A DNA stretch of 64,000 bases, taken from contig PDUO01000013.1 in assembly GCA_003008705.1 (NCBI GenBank), positions 82,702 to 146,701 of the forward strand. The letters run 5' to 3'. Position numbers and translations under genes: made by a program. The notes below the pieces were generated by a model that saw only the letters and a program-made list of their open reading frames with translations, did not search any database and had not been told where the DNA came from. Source of the DNA: Pezicula radicicola (lineage: Eukaryota; Ascomycota; Leotiomycetes; Helotiales; Dermateaceae). Positions 11,433-22,103 of the stretch are shown here, piece after piece. Position 1 is the stretch's first letter. Each line of letters starts with the position of its first letter.

Positions 11433-11813
11433 TCTGCTGCACAAAGCACCTCCAACGACAAGCTATTGTTGCCAATACTAGCTAGTGCCTCCAGTGTTGC
11501 TTCTAGTTGGATGGATGACGATGTCTAAGTAACACATACTCAAGTCCATATCACAAGGTTGGGCTATCGTTTGGTACGAACAGTTTGACTAGTTGAAGTC
11601 AATAAATTCCTTGAATTTGCATTGCGACCTCGTGACAAAACATTGACCTCAGTAACTTGCTTAATACCTTGCCAGATTTTGCCTACGTTTAGATGCTATC
11701 ACGTACTCCTATTCCTTGCTGTTGAGATTATGTCGTTAGCTACAGCTGAATTTGCTCAAACGAGATAACCCAAGTGCCTTATTTTTGATCATTTTCTCTA
11801 CTAACGTACTGCA
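11433..11813. other. Convergent 3' region between the SAP gene and HIS4
   Basis: The first part (11433-11528) is an open + frame starting SAAQSTSND and ending MDDDV before a TAA, a possible lost last exon of the SAP gene. The rest shows no gene and must hold the 3' UTRs of both genes. Confidence 0.45.
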
Positions 11814-14521
11814 CTACAGCTTCATCTCGTCCATGTACTTCAGTCTTATGCTAACTGCCCTCCTATGAGCCTCTAACTCTTCTACCTTGGCTAGTTGCAT
11901 GACTGCACCACCAACATTTCTCAAGCCTTGAGCGGTAAGGTTCGAGCTGGTTATGTGCTTAACATATGAAGCCAAGCTAACGCCGGAGTATTGCTTGGCA
12001 TATCCATAGGTAGCTGGTGAAATCATTAGTCAAGCATCAAAAGTCTCTGAAATAAAACTTACGCAATGAGTGATTTACGCCAGCAGAGTAATCACCAACA
12101 CTCTCTGGTGTCCATTCCCCAATAAACACACTTCCAGCATTTTCTACAAGTTCCACAACACTTGCTGCGTTCTTGAGCTGCAGAATTAAGTGCTCTGGTG
12201 CATAGTCGTTACTCAATTTTATGGCTTGCTCAACGTCTTTGACTACGAGGGTTACAGAGTGCTCAATAGCACCTCTGACGATATCAACTCTTGGCAATGC
12301 CATGGCTTGTGCATGCAGCTCATCTTCAATGGCCTTGAGTTCCTTCTCAGAAAGATCGACAGCAATCAAGACGACTTGGCTGTCAGGACCGTGTTCAGCT
12401 TGAGACAACAGATCGGATGCAACGAACGCTGGATTTGCGTCTCTGTCTGCTATAACCAAGACCTCCGAGGGTCCAGCGGGCATGTCAATGCTCACACCAG
12501 CGTTTGTATCATTGCTGACAAACATCTTTGCTGCTGTAACAAACTGATTGCCAGGACCAAGGATCTTGTCTACTTTCGTAACACTCTCAGTACCGTATGC
12601 CATTGCAGCAACGGCTTGAGCACCGCCAGCCAACACAATACTCTCAGCACCAACTTTGTGGGCAATATAAACAATTTCTGGAGTGATGCTACCATCTGAT
12701 CGTGGAGGCGATGCAATCACAATTTTTTTGCAGCCTGCAACCATCGCTGGAACACCAAGCATAAGAGCTGTGCTGGGTAGGACAGCAGTACCTCCAGGAA
12801 CATACAAACCAACACGCTCAATTGGTCTTACAAACCTGCTGCAGATAATTCCGGGCATCGTCTCAACCTGCAAAGACTTCTCCTCCTTCTGAGCAGCATG
12901 AAATTTGCGAATGTTCTCATATGATACATCAATCGCCTTTATTGTTTCCTCATCGAGTTGCATGAGCTCTTTTGGGAAGGGGGCTTTGAGTACTGGCGAG
13001 GTAAGCGATGTCGCTTTCTCGAATTTATGAGTGAAACCGAGCAAAGCTTTGTCACCTCCTGTACGAACTTCCTTAATGATTGGGTTAACGATGCCCATAA
13101 TCATCTCTGTAGATTTCTGCGAAGGTCTTTGTAGTGCTTCTTGAATGTCAGCTAAGGGAGTCGTCGCAGCATTGTATCGCCGCATAGATATTCGCCCATT
13201 TTGTATACCCGCCTTGTCCTCTGTGGCTTTTGGCGCAGCTGCGGCCTCTTTGACAGCCTCTGTTGATTTTGTAGGTGCGATGCCTTCCTTGGCTGCCCAT
13301 TGTCCCTTTGCGTCACCTTGTCTTCTCTTGACCTTGACACTCTTCGCGTCCAGATTTCGTTCAATATCAGCGAGGCTTACACCTGCACTGACAGCTTTTG
13401 TTAATGCAAAATAAATGAGGTCTGCCGCCTCAAATGCAACATCATCCTTAGTTTTCGCATCGCATAGCTCCTCTGCTTCCTCCATTATCTTCGCTCGCAG
13501 TAGCTTTTCGTCGGAGAACAGGCGCGCAGTGTACGATCCTTCCGGCGCAGAAACCTTCCTTGACATTAAGGTCTTCTCGAGCTTCGATATGCCACTCAAT
13601 TCTCCGAAGCATGTTGATTGTGGGAGGTGACAAAAGCCTAAAAGCTGGTTAGCAGACTCCCGTTACCAGAATGGGTGGGAACATACCCCGACCATTTTGT
13701 CTAACAACAAATTTAAGACAATCTTGGTCGCAGTCTAGCGATATTCGAATAAGTTCCTGGGTGTCTCCGGATGTTGCGCCTTTGTACCACAGTCCACGCT
13801 TACGGCTCTGGTATACTCCAGTGCCCGTCTTCAAGGACTCTGCAAGACTTGCCTGGCTGCTGTATACCAATCCCAGGGCAATACCTCTCTCGTCCGTTAC
13901 CACTGTGGGTATCAACTTGTCGCTTCGATCAGAGCTCCATGACGTAGCAATAATATTAGGTACAGAAAACAGGCCCTGGGTCGTTTGATCCATAGTAAGC
14001 TTTGTAGCTGGTATAATTGGTATCACTGCAAAATTATATGCTTCGAGGTGGGATTTGAGGTCGTCTTCTGATGGAACAAGGTACACTGGCGATACCTTGC
14101 TACCTGCTAGCTTTTCAAGAACAGGTTTGACAGCAGTCGAGTCCTTCGGCGTGAAGAGGCACCCATGCAAGGTGAAGATAGAAGGGATCTCTTCAGCTGT
14201 AGAAATAACAGGCAGCGTGCGGTCTCCGTAAGACTTCAATGCCTCAAAATGGGCCGGCTTTACAAAGACCTTACGGGCTCCAGCATCCAGGACGGATATG
14301 ATATCAGCTGGGGACTCAACAGCTGTCACGTTGACGTAGGCCTGAATTGACACATGTCGCTGCAGGAATTGGAGTAGCTCATCAAGATTTCCATTGTTTG
14401 CGGTGAAGTAAACACAACCAAGATAAGACAATTGCTCGCGCGAAAGACCATTGGAAGCTGACGGAGGGCCACCGTTAAGGGAGAGACTTGGAAGAAAAGG
14501 AAGAGGCATTGTAGTGTCCAT
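11814..14521 (-). CDS. HIS4: Trifunctional histidine biosynthesis protein HIS4
   Basis: Exons 14521-13687, 13637-12063 and 12013-11814, separated by two 49-bp introns, encode 869 residues, matching Neurospora his-3 in size. Domain order: an N-terminal region with the phosphoribosyl-AMP cyclohydrolase core (GLWYKGATSGDTQELIRI, SLDCDQDCLKF, NGRGFCHL), phosphoribosyl-ATP pyrophosphohydrolase (SYTARLFSDEKLLRAKIMEE, EEAEEL), then histidinol dehydrogenase (GLYVPGGTAVLPSTALMLG, AGGAQAVAAMAYGTE, IDMPAGPSEVLVIAD, LLSQAEHGPDSQV, APEHLILQL). These catalyse steps 2, 3 and 9-10 of histidine synthesis in the cytosol. The start is the first ATG; a second ATG at 14509 (MPLPFLP) aligns with yeast MVLPILP and may be the one used. 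Two Gcn4/CPC1-like sites lie just upstream. All motifs look intact. Confidence 0.97.
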
Positions 14522-15017
14522 GTCGAGGGTGGAGCGAAGGATGAAGGACGACGTTGGACTTTTTATGGGATTTTTATGAGTCGAAGTAGAATAGAAATGA
14601 CTCGATTTCAAAGATTTCTGAGCCGATTACGGTCATCGAACAGAGAGGGGTATGATTGGAGGGGTCATTTTAAGCTTAATCCTTGTTCGCGGCGCTGAGG
14701 TGTGAGCACCTGCAGGGGACCTGACGCGACAACCTCAGCTTGAACAACCTCTGCATCATTTTGCGCCGGAAGCCCTACAATCTACAATCTACAATCTTCA
14801 ATTCGCCAACAATTCCCAGAAATTCGCAAACCATCTTTCTAGTCTAATAGATTAGGAGAATATATCTCCTGCGACACTATCTCGATATATTGCCGCCGCT
14901 ATAGAATTAAATCCTACCAATACTGCGCATTGCACAAAGAACTACACTTCAGTACAGTGGAGAAGAGCGGGGGGGCTCTAGGTATCAATCTTAGAGATCT
15001 TCGACATCTCTGCGACG
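14522..15017. promoter_or_regulatory. Shared divergent promoter region, HIS4 and TAF9
   Basis: 496 bp lie between the two start codons. Near HIS4 are ATGAGTCGA (14576-14584) and ATGACTCGA (14597-14605). Each matches 7 of 9 bases of the Gcn4/CPC1 consensus ATGASTCAT, 55-85 bp from the HIS4 ATG. In yeast and Neurospora such sites drive histidine genes under amino-acid starvation; the same control is inferred. No clear TATA box was seen. Confidence 0.6.
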
Positions 15018-15773
15018 ATGGCTGAAGTTAATGGCGACGCAGCTCCCCAGACCAACGGTCGAACATCCGGCACACCTCCATCCCAACCAACTACTGCGCC
15101 GTCACAACCCGCCGTCCCTGCTGCTGCGCCGGTTGCAAACCCAACAGTTCCTCTGACATCCCTCCACGACCAAGGCCATACCAAACGCCCTCGCGATGCC
15201 CGCCTAATCCACATGCTTCTCTCTTCCCTCGGTGTTACTGCGTATCAAGAGCGCGTCCCCCTACAATTACTCGATTTTGCCTACCGCCATTCATCCTCCA
15301 TCCTTTCTGATGCACTGCATCTGTCCTCAGACGCCTACGTATCGCAGCAAACCCGAGCAAGAGATGCGCCACCTGGAGGACCGTTGAAGGATGCAGATGG
15401 TCAGGTCAGCGCGAATGCTGTACAGCTAGCGATTTCAAGTCGTCTGCAATATCAATTTAGTGGCAGTACAGGCGGCGGGTTGAATAAGAGCTTTCTGCTG
15501 GAGACTGCACAAGCCCGAAATAAGGTTGCTCTCCCAAGAGTGCTCCAGAATGAGTGGGGTGTCAGGCTTCCGAGTGAGAGATTCGTGTTGACAGGTGTCC
15601 CATGGGGTTTGAAGGATGAGTGGGAGGTGGAAGATGATGAAGAACAGCCTGATGGGATGGAGGGGATAGAGGGTGTGGAAGAAGGGGGCGTAGAGGACGA
15701 AGATGGTGGTCGCATGGAGGATCTCTTCGGTGGGGATGGTGATGCAGATGATGGCGTCGAAATGGAAGAATAG
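15018..15773 (+). CDS. TAF9: Transcription initiation factor TFIID/SAGA subunit TAF9
   Basis: A single exon of 251 codons. After a Pro/Ala/Thr-rich leader of about 50 residues comes a histone fold (KRPRDARLIHMLLSSLG, YQERVPLQLLDFAYRHSS, ILSDALHL, AVQLAISSRLQYQFSG). The conserved TAF9 tail follows (FLLETAQARNKVALPRVLQ, GVRLPSERFVLTGVPWGL), ending in a long acidic Glu/Asp/Gly stretch. TAF9 pairs with TAF6 in TFIID and SAGA in the nucleus. The start at 15018 is the first ATG in the open frame and is preceded by a purine-rich leader. It shares its upstream region with HIS4. Confidence 0.95.
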   Translation: MAEVNGDAAPQTNGRTSGTPPSQPTTAPSQPAVPAAAPVANPTVPLTSLHDQGHTKRPRDARLIHMLLSSLGVTAYQERVPLQLLDFAYRHSSSILSDALHLSSDAYVSQQTRARDAPPGGPLKDADGQVSANAVQLAISSRLQYQFSGSTGGGLNKSFLLETAQARNKVALPRVLQNEWGVRLPSERFVLTGVPWGLKDEWEVEDDEEQPDGMEGIEGVEEGGVEDEDGGRMEDLFGGDGDADDGVEMEE

Positions 15774-16368
15774 AGCTTATTCCGACATCACGGCGTTTAG
15801 GATGCAAGGAAACATAAACCAAGGACATTAAATTCAGGGCACGCAGGAATCTGTGCACAAGTTCACCGGCGTCAATACGTCAAGGATATGATAATAGTTT
15901 ATTTCACACACAATAGGCAAACACGCTATTGAGTTATTGACCAGCTGTAGTTGATGGTTCAAGTCCTGCTTACGGAAGTTGGACCAGACTCAAAAACAAG
16001 TCTGTTTTTTTTTTCCTGCTATGCTTACTTGTGGTTAACTTCGTGACTTGCATTTCTGCCTTGACATCTTGGTTGTGTATATGCTACGTCTGCTATTAGT
16101 TGGGAGCTAAAAATTTGACTTTTCATTACCTAGGTGAAGATTTAGGAGGGCGCTACCTAGTAAACAGAGAAGTGAAGAAAAAGAGCCGAAAAGGGCCCGC
16201 CCAAAAAAGGCAAAAAAAGGTATAAAAAAGGGGCAAAAAAAAAAAGAGAAGATGCAACTAGATAAGATGCTAGATAATAAGTTGGATAATTTGTTGGTTA
16301 AGAATATCGAATAATGATGTCGATTAAGAATGTCGAATAATGATGCTGAATAAGTCGTAGAGGTCGGT

Positions 16369-16715
16369 TGTCACAAAGCCACACAATATTGATCTGGTTA
16401 GAAGAATGTCCAAGATCTCCTTCATGTCTGCTAGTCAGAAAGTGGGTATTCGCGCCGAATGGGGGTTCGGGCTCTCAACACCTCATCAGTCCTCGGAAAT
16501 GGTTGTAACTCGTAAGACTCTTGGAACATCATTGACCAGACACCGCTGTATCAATATCCGTCCCAAGCGGCATGAGTAAGGTTCGGGGCTAGCAGCATAC
16601 TAAAGGTTCCCCGATTGTGTGTGAACGCTTGCTTTGTTACATGACATGTTTGTGTTGTTTGTTTGACTAGAAGTTTGTAATTTGAATTATAAGGTAGTTT
16701 CGGGAGCTCGCTTAA
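16369..16715 (+). repeat. Diverged dispersed repeat, copy A
   Basis: Begins TGTCACAAAGCCACACAATA and ends near GGGAGCTCGCTTAA (16702-16715). It shares its opening, an internal GATTGTGTGTG...GCTTGCTTTGTT phrase, a GTTTGTAATTTGAATT phrase and its end with copy B at 17028-17441. It could be an old solo LTR or other element remnant; no coding capacity or target duplication was seen. Confidence 0.45.
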
Positions 16716-17027
16716 TCTAAAAACCCAAAAAAGCCCAAAAAGAAGCCCAAAAAGCTCCCCAAAAGGGGGGAGGCAACAAGCAAGGCCTTACTATTTCGAG
16801 ATGCATTCTAAAATCTAATAACTTTGAAAATCTAGCTCTTGAAAAGAATGTTGGCTTAATTAGTCATTGTTTGGGATACTTAACAGGTATTAGGAAATCT
16901 TAGATTCTAATGCTCCTTCGCTTAGATTAGCCAACCAGTTTTATGGTACCTATCTACTACCTACAAGGAGACCAAAAAAAGGGAAGGAATCTCGAATACT
17001 TGGGTGGGCAAAAAAATGAAAGCTATT

Positions 17028-17441
17028 TGTAACAAAGCTACACAATATTTATTGTAAACCAGTGGAAAGAAAATTCTGGTTTGACTTCATCCTACTACTG
17101 GAAAGAAGGGGAAGCTGTGAGGCACCCCTAGAATCTCGAGATAGATGGTATGTGGCACAGGATTGTTAGATAAATATTGTTATTGATAATAAGTGAAGCT
17201 AATAATGAGTTGCTACTAATAATAGGTCGGTGGAAGGTGTACCAAGTCACTCAACAGCTGCTCCCGAAATAGACACCGCTATTTCAGAAGAGAAAAGCTC
17301 GTTTTCCGCAGCTGAGGAGGCAGTTGTTGACGGGGGCAGCAGGGTGAAGTTATAGGCTGATTGTGTGTGGAAGTTTGCTTTATTTAATTAACAAAGTTTA
17401 CAATTCAATTTAAATAGACCAAATGGTGGGAGCTCGCTTAA
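17028..17441 (+). repeat. Diverged dispersed repeat, copy B
   Basis: Begins TGTAACAAAGCTACACAATA, contains GATTGTGTGTGGAAGTTTGC and GTTTACAATTCAATTT, and ends GGGAGCTCGCTTAA (17428-17441). It is in the same orientation as copy A, with starts 659 bp apart. Confidence 0.45.
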
Positions 17442-18406
17442 CCCCTTAAGTGAATTTTCAACTTCAACCACACTTAAGTGCCCTCCTGCCAAAAATGCCC
17501 TCTTCAAGGCATTTGCTACCTCTAATAGCATCATTATACTAAGCCATCCTCGCATCACCGATGCAGAACGCAGGCATGCTCTAAGACAGATTTCAATTTT
17601 ACCAAAATCTTTCAAGTTCATATGAAATTTACATAGACTAAATAGTACTTCATAGTATTTACAGGTATGGCAAGATTATTTACGACTAGCGATGGTAAAA
17701 CATCACCAATGCCACTTCAAAGCAACTTGCGGCTCCTCATACCAAGTGGCTTGTTGATAAGTTTCTGTCGCCAACGAAAAAGGCTTAGAATTTTCAAAGT
17801 TATGTATTTTGCACATTGCTAGAATCGAAATACTGAAATTACCTTGGTATTCTAATCAAAATCTTCAGGCCTCCTTTTCTTTTAGTCCCTTAATAGAAAA
17901 GAGAGAGGTGATTTTGGACTTCTAGTGATCTCGTTCCTTCCATTTCAATGCTTCAGCGCTAACGACGAGTTTGCGCTAAAATTCCTATCAGATATTGCAA
18001 GCCAACGCACCTCACATTCAACCACACAACCAAAACAAAACACTACGCTCTTTTTCAAAAGGCCATTGAGCCATACAACTAGGTTTAGCCTTTCAACACG
18101 CTCCTTACCTTTGCTCAAATAGTGTCTGCATTCGCGCCTCGTCGCGTAAGTGTAACATCTCCCTCTCTTTTACTCGGACATCTTCAGTAAGATGAGACCC
18201 GATCCACACCATTGAGCAAAATGAACTAACAGCGCGTGAGAAATATCAGCTTCACTAGCGGTAATCTTCCTTTGTGGACATAGATAAAAATTACTTGTCC
18301 TCGAGATCGAAAGCCATCTATAAATCTACGCGTAATCCGCAGCACGTCACTAGCATAGCTCCAGAATTCCACATAAACACCACACAACACCTCAAGTTCT
18401 AGCGTC

Positions 18407-20061
18407 ATGAGTAACTACAACAACCTAGCGTGGTACCAATTAACCTCACTATTGAAAGAGCGTAACCTCCCAGTCACTGGCATCAAGAAAGACCAGATCC
18501 GGAGACTCGAGGAGTACGATGACGATACACCACTACACAAACTAAAGGTAAAGAGGGAAATTTCGCCTCCTATTGCTCCTCCCAAACGCAGAGATGAAGT
18601 CGACAATGCCGCAGAAATTGAGAGTACGAAAGCTTACCTCAAAGATCACTACGAGGAACCGAGTCCAGATGAAGATGGCCAGAGAAGACTTGCTAAGCTG
18701 CATATTGCTCACAAAGCAAGTGTCAAGCAGATCAACACTACTAGCAAGTCGGAGATTGACGTACTGGAGTTGCAAATTACTAAGGCTGAGGAGCGAATTG
18801 AGGCTATAAATCATACCAAGTCTGCCGATATAATTAAAGAAAACGCGAAGTATGAGACGGAGAAGGCGGAGGTGATGAATAATATCCAGGTGGAGCAGCA
18901 GAGAAAGACCGAACGTACTCGGAAGCTTGACAGGTTGAACGTAAGTCTATTTGCCCTCTTAAATTGAATACTTGAAACTGATATAACAATTTGTAGGCTC
19001 TGACTGGGGCACGATACTCGCACGAACACTTTGCACCTAATGCACCAGCCCTCGAAAAGTCAACACCGGAGACCCCGAAGCGCAGAGCAAGCGGAGGTGC
19101 TATGAGACCTCAGACTCCGACTCCAACGTCCCGAAACCCTCGACCTGTCCAAGGACAAGTAACATCTGACCTTAGTCGCCAATTCTCAAGCCCAGCTAGC
19201 TCCAACATTGCATCCTCTTTCAAAAAGCCAACGCCTTCTACTCCCGAGCGTAGAGCAAGTGCTAGTGTTCTCGGGCCTAAGACTCCAACCCCAACCTTCT
19301 ACAATGCACTATTCGTCCCAGAAACATCAACAACTGATTTCGCTCAAAAGTCCTCAAGCCCAGCTAACGCCACCAATGTATCATCTGTCCAAAGACCATC
19401 GCCTCATACTCCTAAGCAAAAAGCAAGCAGTAGTTCTACCAGACCCAAAACCCCAACCCTAACCCCAACTTTCAACAACGCTCTATTCATCCCAGAACCC
19501 CCAAAGCCAGCAACTAACAGATCAACACCTTTTGTTCCAGAACGTAGAGCAAGCGCTGCTACCATCAAAATCGAAGCGACAACTCCACCTCTGACCCAAG
19601 TCTCCCGCAACTCTTCAACAACTCAACCAAATTCAATAATTGACCTGACCCAAACAACTCCAACCCGCACCCCCGGTACAAACGCTCGACAACTCGCTTC
19701 ATCAACTCTGATACCCAAGCGATCGGTCTCCACGCCACAACCAGCCAAATTCCCTCCAGTTACACAACACAACTTGGTAGCTGCAGGTAAAATCAGATCT
19801 TCAACTCAAGCATCTCAGAACACCAACATGATTCCAAGTGCCTACCGTGACCCTCGACGTAACGCTTCTGCTGAAACCACTCCAAAGCCGACAACTGCAA
19901 CCGCATCTGCATCTGCAACTCCCCGAACCAATACCCAAACAAGTTTAAACGTCAAGAAGATCCCAACAGGACATACGAGAGAGAACCCAGGCGTTATGAA
20001 CCATCTCTTGAAAGGTAGCCGAGAACAAGCCACTAAGCGAAAGAGGGCGGACAGCAGTTAA
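18407..20061 (+). CDS. SAP-domain protein with repetitive Ser/Thr/Pro tail
   Basis: Exons 18407-18940 and 18997-20061 (56-bp intron), 532 residues. A SAP-like motif opens the protein (WYQLTSLLKERNLPVTGIKK followed by DQIRRLEEYD, residues about 8-40). A charged helical, probably coiled-coil region spans about 65-180. A long low-complexity tail carries three imperfect repeats of about 60 residues, each with the phrase PKTPTPTFYNALFVPE or a close variant plus RRAS-type basic sites. It ends in a basic cluster (KRKRADSS). Overall design resembles the SAP gene at 10.4 kb (SAP, then coiled coil, one short intron), so the two may be distant paralogues. Nuclear chromatin binding is inferred only from SAP. 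Confidence 0.7.
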
Positions 20062-20565
20062 AAAAGAGCTGGATCGATATGAGGTTACGACGTTAGGAAT
20101 TTCTGATATGTTTGTTATGAGTTAAAGAAAGTTTGCTAGTAAGAGTAAGACGAGACGAGGAGACGAGGGAAGATTATGTTGGAATTATTTGGCGTTATGT
20201 TGAGATTTTGTTGGAGAGATGGATGGAGTTACCTACCGAAGCATTACTCGCTTAGGATTGAGAATTGTGTGAAGTATAAGGAACTTTACATGTTTGATTA
20301 CTGTACGTACTTCTAACTATCCATGCGGTTTCTATCTATTATGTAGAGTAAGTTAGTGATTGCGGATGTGCAAACCTATTCATGTTGACTGTCGCGGAGA
20401 AGGGAACCTGACCTTTAGTTATCAAGTTGAACCTTGCTAATGATAATCATGCTTAATGGAATGCTTGTTCAGCTAGCTCTTGTGCTCTGATGATAATGGA
20501 TAAGGGTTCAAGTTATTTACACGCCGGACGGCTAATGGTCAATTACTGGGAGGATCCAGTTGGTG
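20062..20565. other. 3' flank of the SAP gene up to the Tc1 element
   Basis: Purine-rich then AT-rich sequence with no supported gene. It contains one CTCGCTTA motif at 20247-20254 and ends at the TA target site of the transposon. Confidence 0.5.
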
Positions 20566-20567
20566 TA

Positions 20568-21965
20568 AAATGGGGTCGCAAAAGTCTTTGTGCATGCCCC
20601 ATATTATGTAATACCCCACCATTTCCCATTTATCCCACTTAGTCTTCCTAGTCTATTTAAAAACCCAATAAAATAGATAAAAATCTAATAATACATTCAT
20701 TTGAAAGCCCTGATTTAGAGCTTTAATACTTAGTATACCAGCCCTTTGCCTTGCGTAGAGCTCGTACTCTATTTGGCACAGAAAGAATAAGCCTATCAAT
20801 AAGCTCTTGTGGAACCGCCTCCCATGCCTCTCTAATCCAACCCTTTAGAACTTCTACATCAGCTTGATTATCCTTTAATAAATGGATATCTGGATGTTGT
20901 CTATGTAAAATAGACTTCATTGCCCGCCAGACATGTTCAATTGGGTTCATATCTGGGCTATGCGTAGGCTAGTAAATAACCTAGATTCCATGCTCCTCGA
21001 ACCATTTCTGTGCCTTCCCTGATGTATGTATTTTCGCATTATCTTGTTGATAAAATCGACCTAGCTCATATACAGGAAGAAGAGCCTCTTCAAGAGCCTG
21101 TAGGTAGCTCCAGGTAGTGTATCCCTTGCCCTTAGAGTCCATATCCCTTGTCATAATGACTAGTTCTGACCTCCCACCAAGCTATATTGCTCCCTACACC
21201 ATTATAGTAATGTCTGGCTTCCCATGATTCGTAATATTAACCATTCGTCGCTCGTATCGTTCGTTGGAGAATCGCCATACCCAGCCAGTAGGGTTCGAGG
21301 TATCTGAGGCTACTGAATACTCATCTGAAAAGAAGCCCTATAGGTAGGTTAATATAGCAGAAGATAGGCTATATTAGATGTATATACTTNAGTCAATTCT
21401 ACTTCCCTCCCTTNCCATTCCCGATAATATCGAGTTCTCTGTAGTATAGCTCTTCTATCTAAGAAGATCCTCTTCAAAGATTTCCAATGCCCAAGCTTTG
21501 TAGAGCGTAGAATACGCCGAAGGGTGTCTTTTGATACCTTTTTGCCTATATAAGTTTGACACCAGTCTATAAGACTAGCCCACGGGAGGGTTGGTTCCCT
21601 TCGAACTAGTCTAAAAAGAGCTCTTCTTTCTCGTCGATTTAATATAGGAGGTCGGCCAGATTGAGGTCTATTTCGTAGGCTATTCGTTTCTTGATATCGC
21701 TTGAATATATTTCGAATTGTATTTCGATGGCAGCGAAATCGACGCGCCAAAACACCTATTTTCTCTCCGTCTAAAATAGCTTGTATAATAGTAAGTCTCT
21801 CATCTTTAGATAATTGACCTCTTGGCTTTCGATTGGGATTAAGGCTATTAGCAAAGGATTTGCGTGGGCTAGGCATTTTGTTGTTTTGTAGAGAGGGTAG
21901 GAACACGAAAAACGCGTCGCGTCAGTATATGTGGGTCGTGCACAAAGACTTTTGCGACCCCATTT
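20568..21965 (-). mobile_element. Tc1/mariner DNA transposon, full length
   Basis: A 1398-bp element bounded by TA target duplications (20566-20567 and 21966-21967) and inverted repeats identical over at least 27 bp (20568-20594 and 21939-21965, opening AAATGGGGTCGCAAAAGTCT). It contains one transposase gene on the - strand. The perfect ends suggest recent arrival, yet the transposase carries stops, so it cannot supply its own enzyme. Two ambiguous bases (N) lie inside at 21392 and 21416. Confidence 0.95.
20723..21876 (-). pseudogene. Tc1-family DDE transposase, inactivated
   Basis: ATG at 21876. The N-terminus is a paired helix-turn-helix DNA-binding region (LSKDERLTIIQAILDGEKIG, VLARRFRCHRNTIRNIFKRY, GRPPILNRRER). 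The catalytic core has Asp in FFSDEYSVASD, Asp in FYQQDNAKIH and Glu in NPIEHVW, the last two 34 residues apart (DD34E, the Tc1 signature). A probable 52-bp intron (21338-21389) separates the N-terminal part from the core. Four TAG stops occur where the family has Trp: two near 21200 (after ITIMV and after GAI) and two near 20975 (in HGI.VIY.PTHSPD). TGG-to-TAG changes in a TpG context are the mark expected of RIP. The end is WYTKY then TAA. Confidence 0.9.
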
Positions 21966-22103
21966 TACTTCTGGTAGTTTTAGGAATTCGTGGATCACTT
22001 ACATCTTGAAGCTTTGTACTGGGTCTGGGACAAGATTGCAGATAAGATGATGGTCATTAAACATATCCAACTAGGCTATCCTAAACTAATCTAACCGTTG
22101 CAT

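Larger units (their letters stand above)
15774..18406. other. Repeat-rich intergenic region
   Basis: No gene is supported across 2.6 kb. It contains A-rich purine tracts (16160-16250), two diverged copies of a repeat (16369-16715 and 17028-17441), and a short - frame at 17388-17621 of unclear meaning. The stretch from about 17900 to 18406 is pyrimidine-rich and is probably the leader of the downstream SAP gene. Confidence 0.5.

Noticed and set aside
12190..12699. 169-codon open frame on the + strand
   Set aside because: Lies antisense inside the histidinol dehydrogenase part of HIS4 and has no recognisable domain.
15950..16000. tRNA-like GGTTCAAGTCC patch
   Set aside because: No pairing T-stem, anticodon arm or acceptor stem could be built around it.
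17388..17621. 77-codon - frame with Leu/Ala-rich helix
   Set aside because: Overlaps a diverged repeat copy and has no recognisable domain or exon partners.
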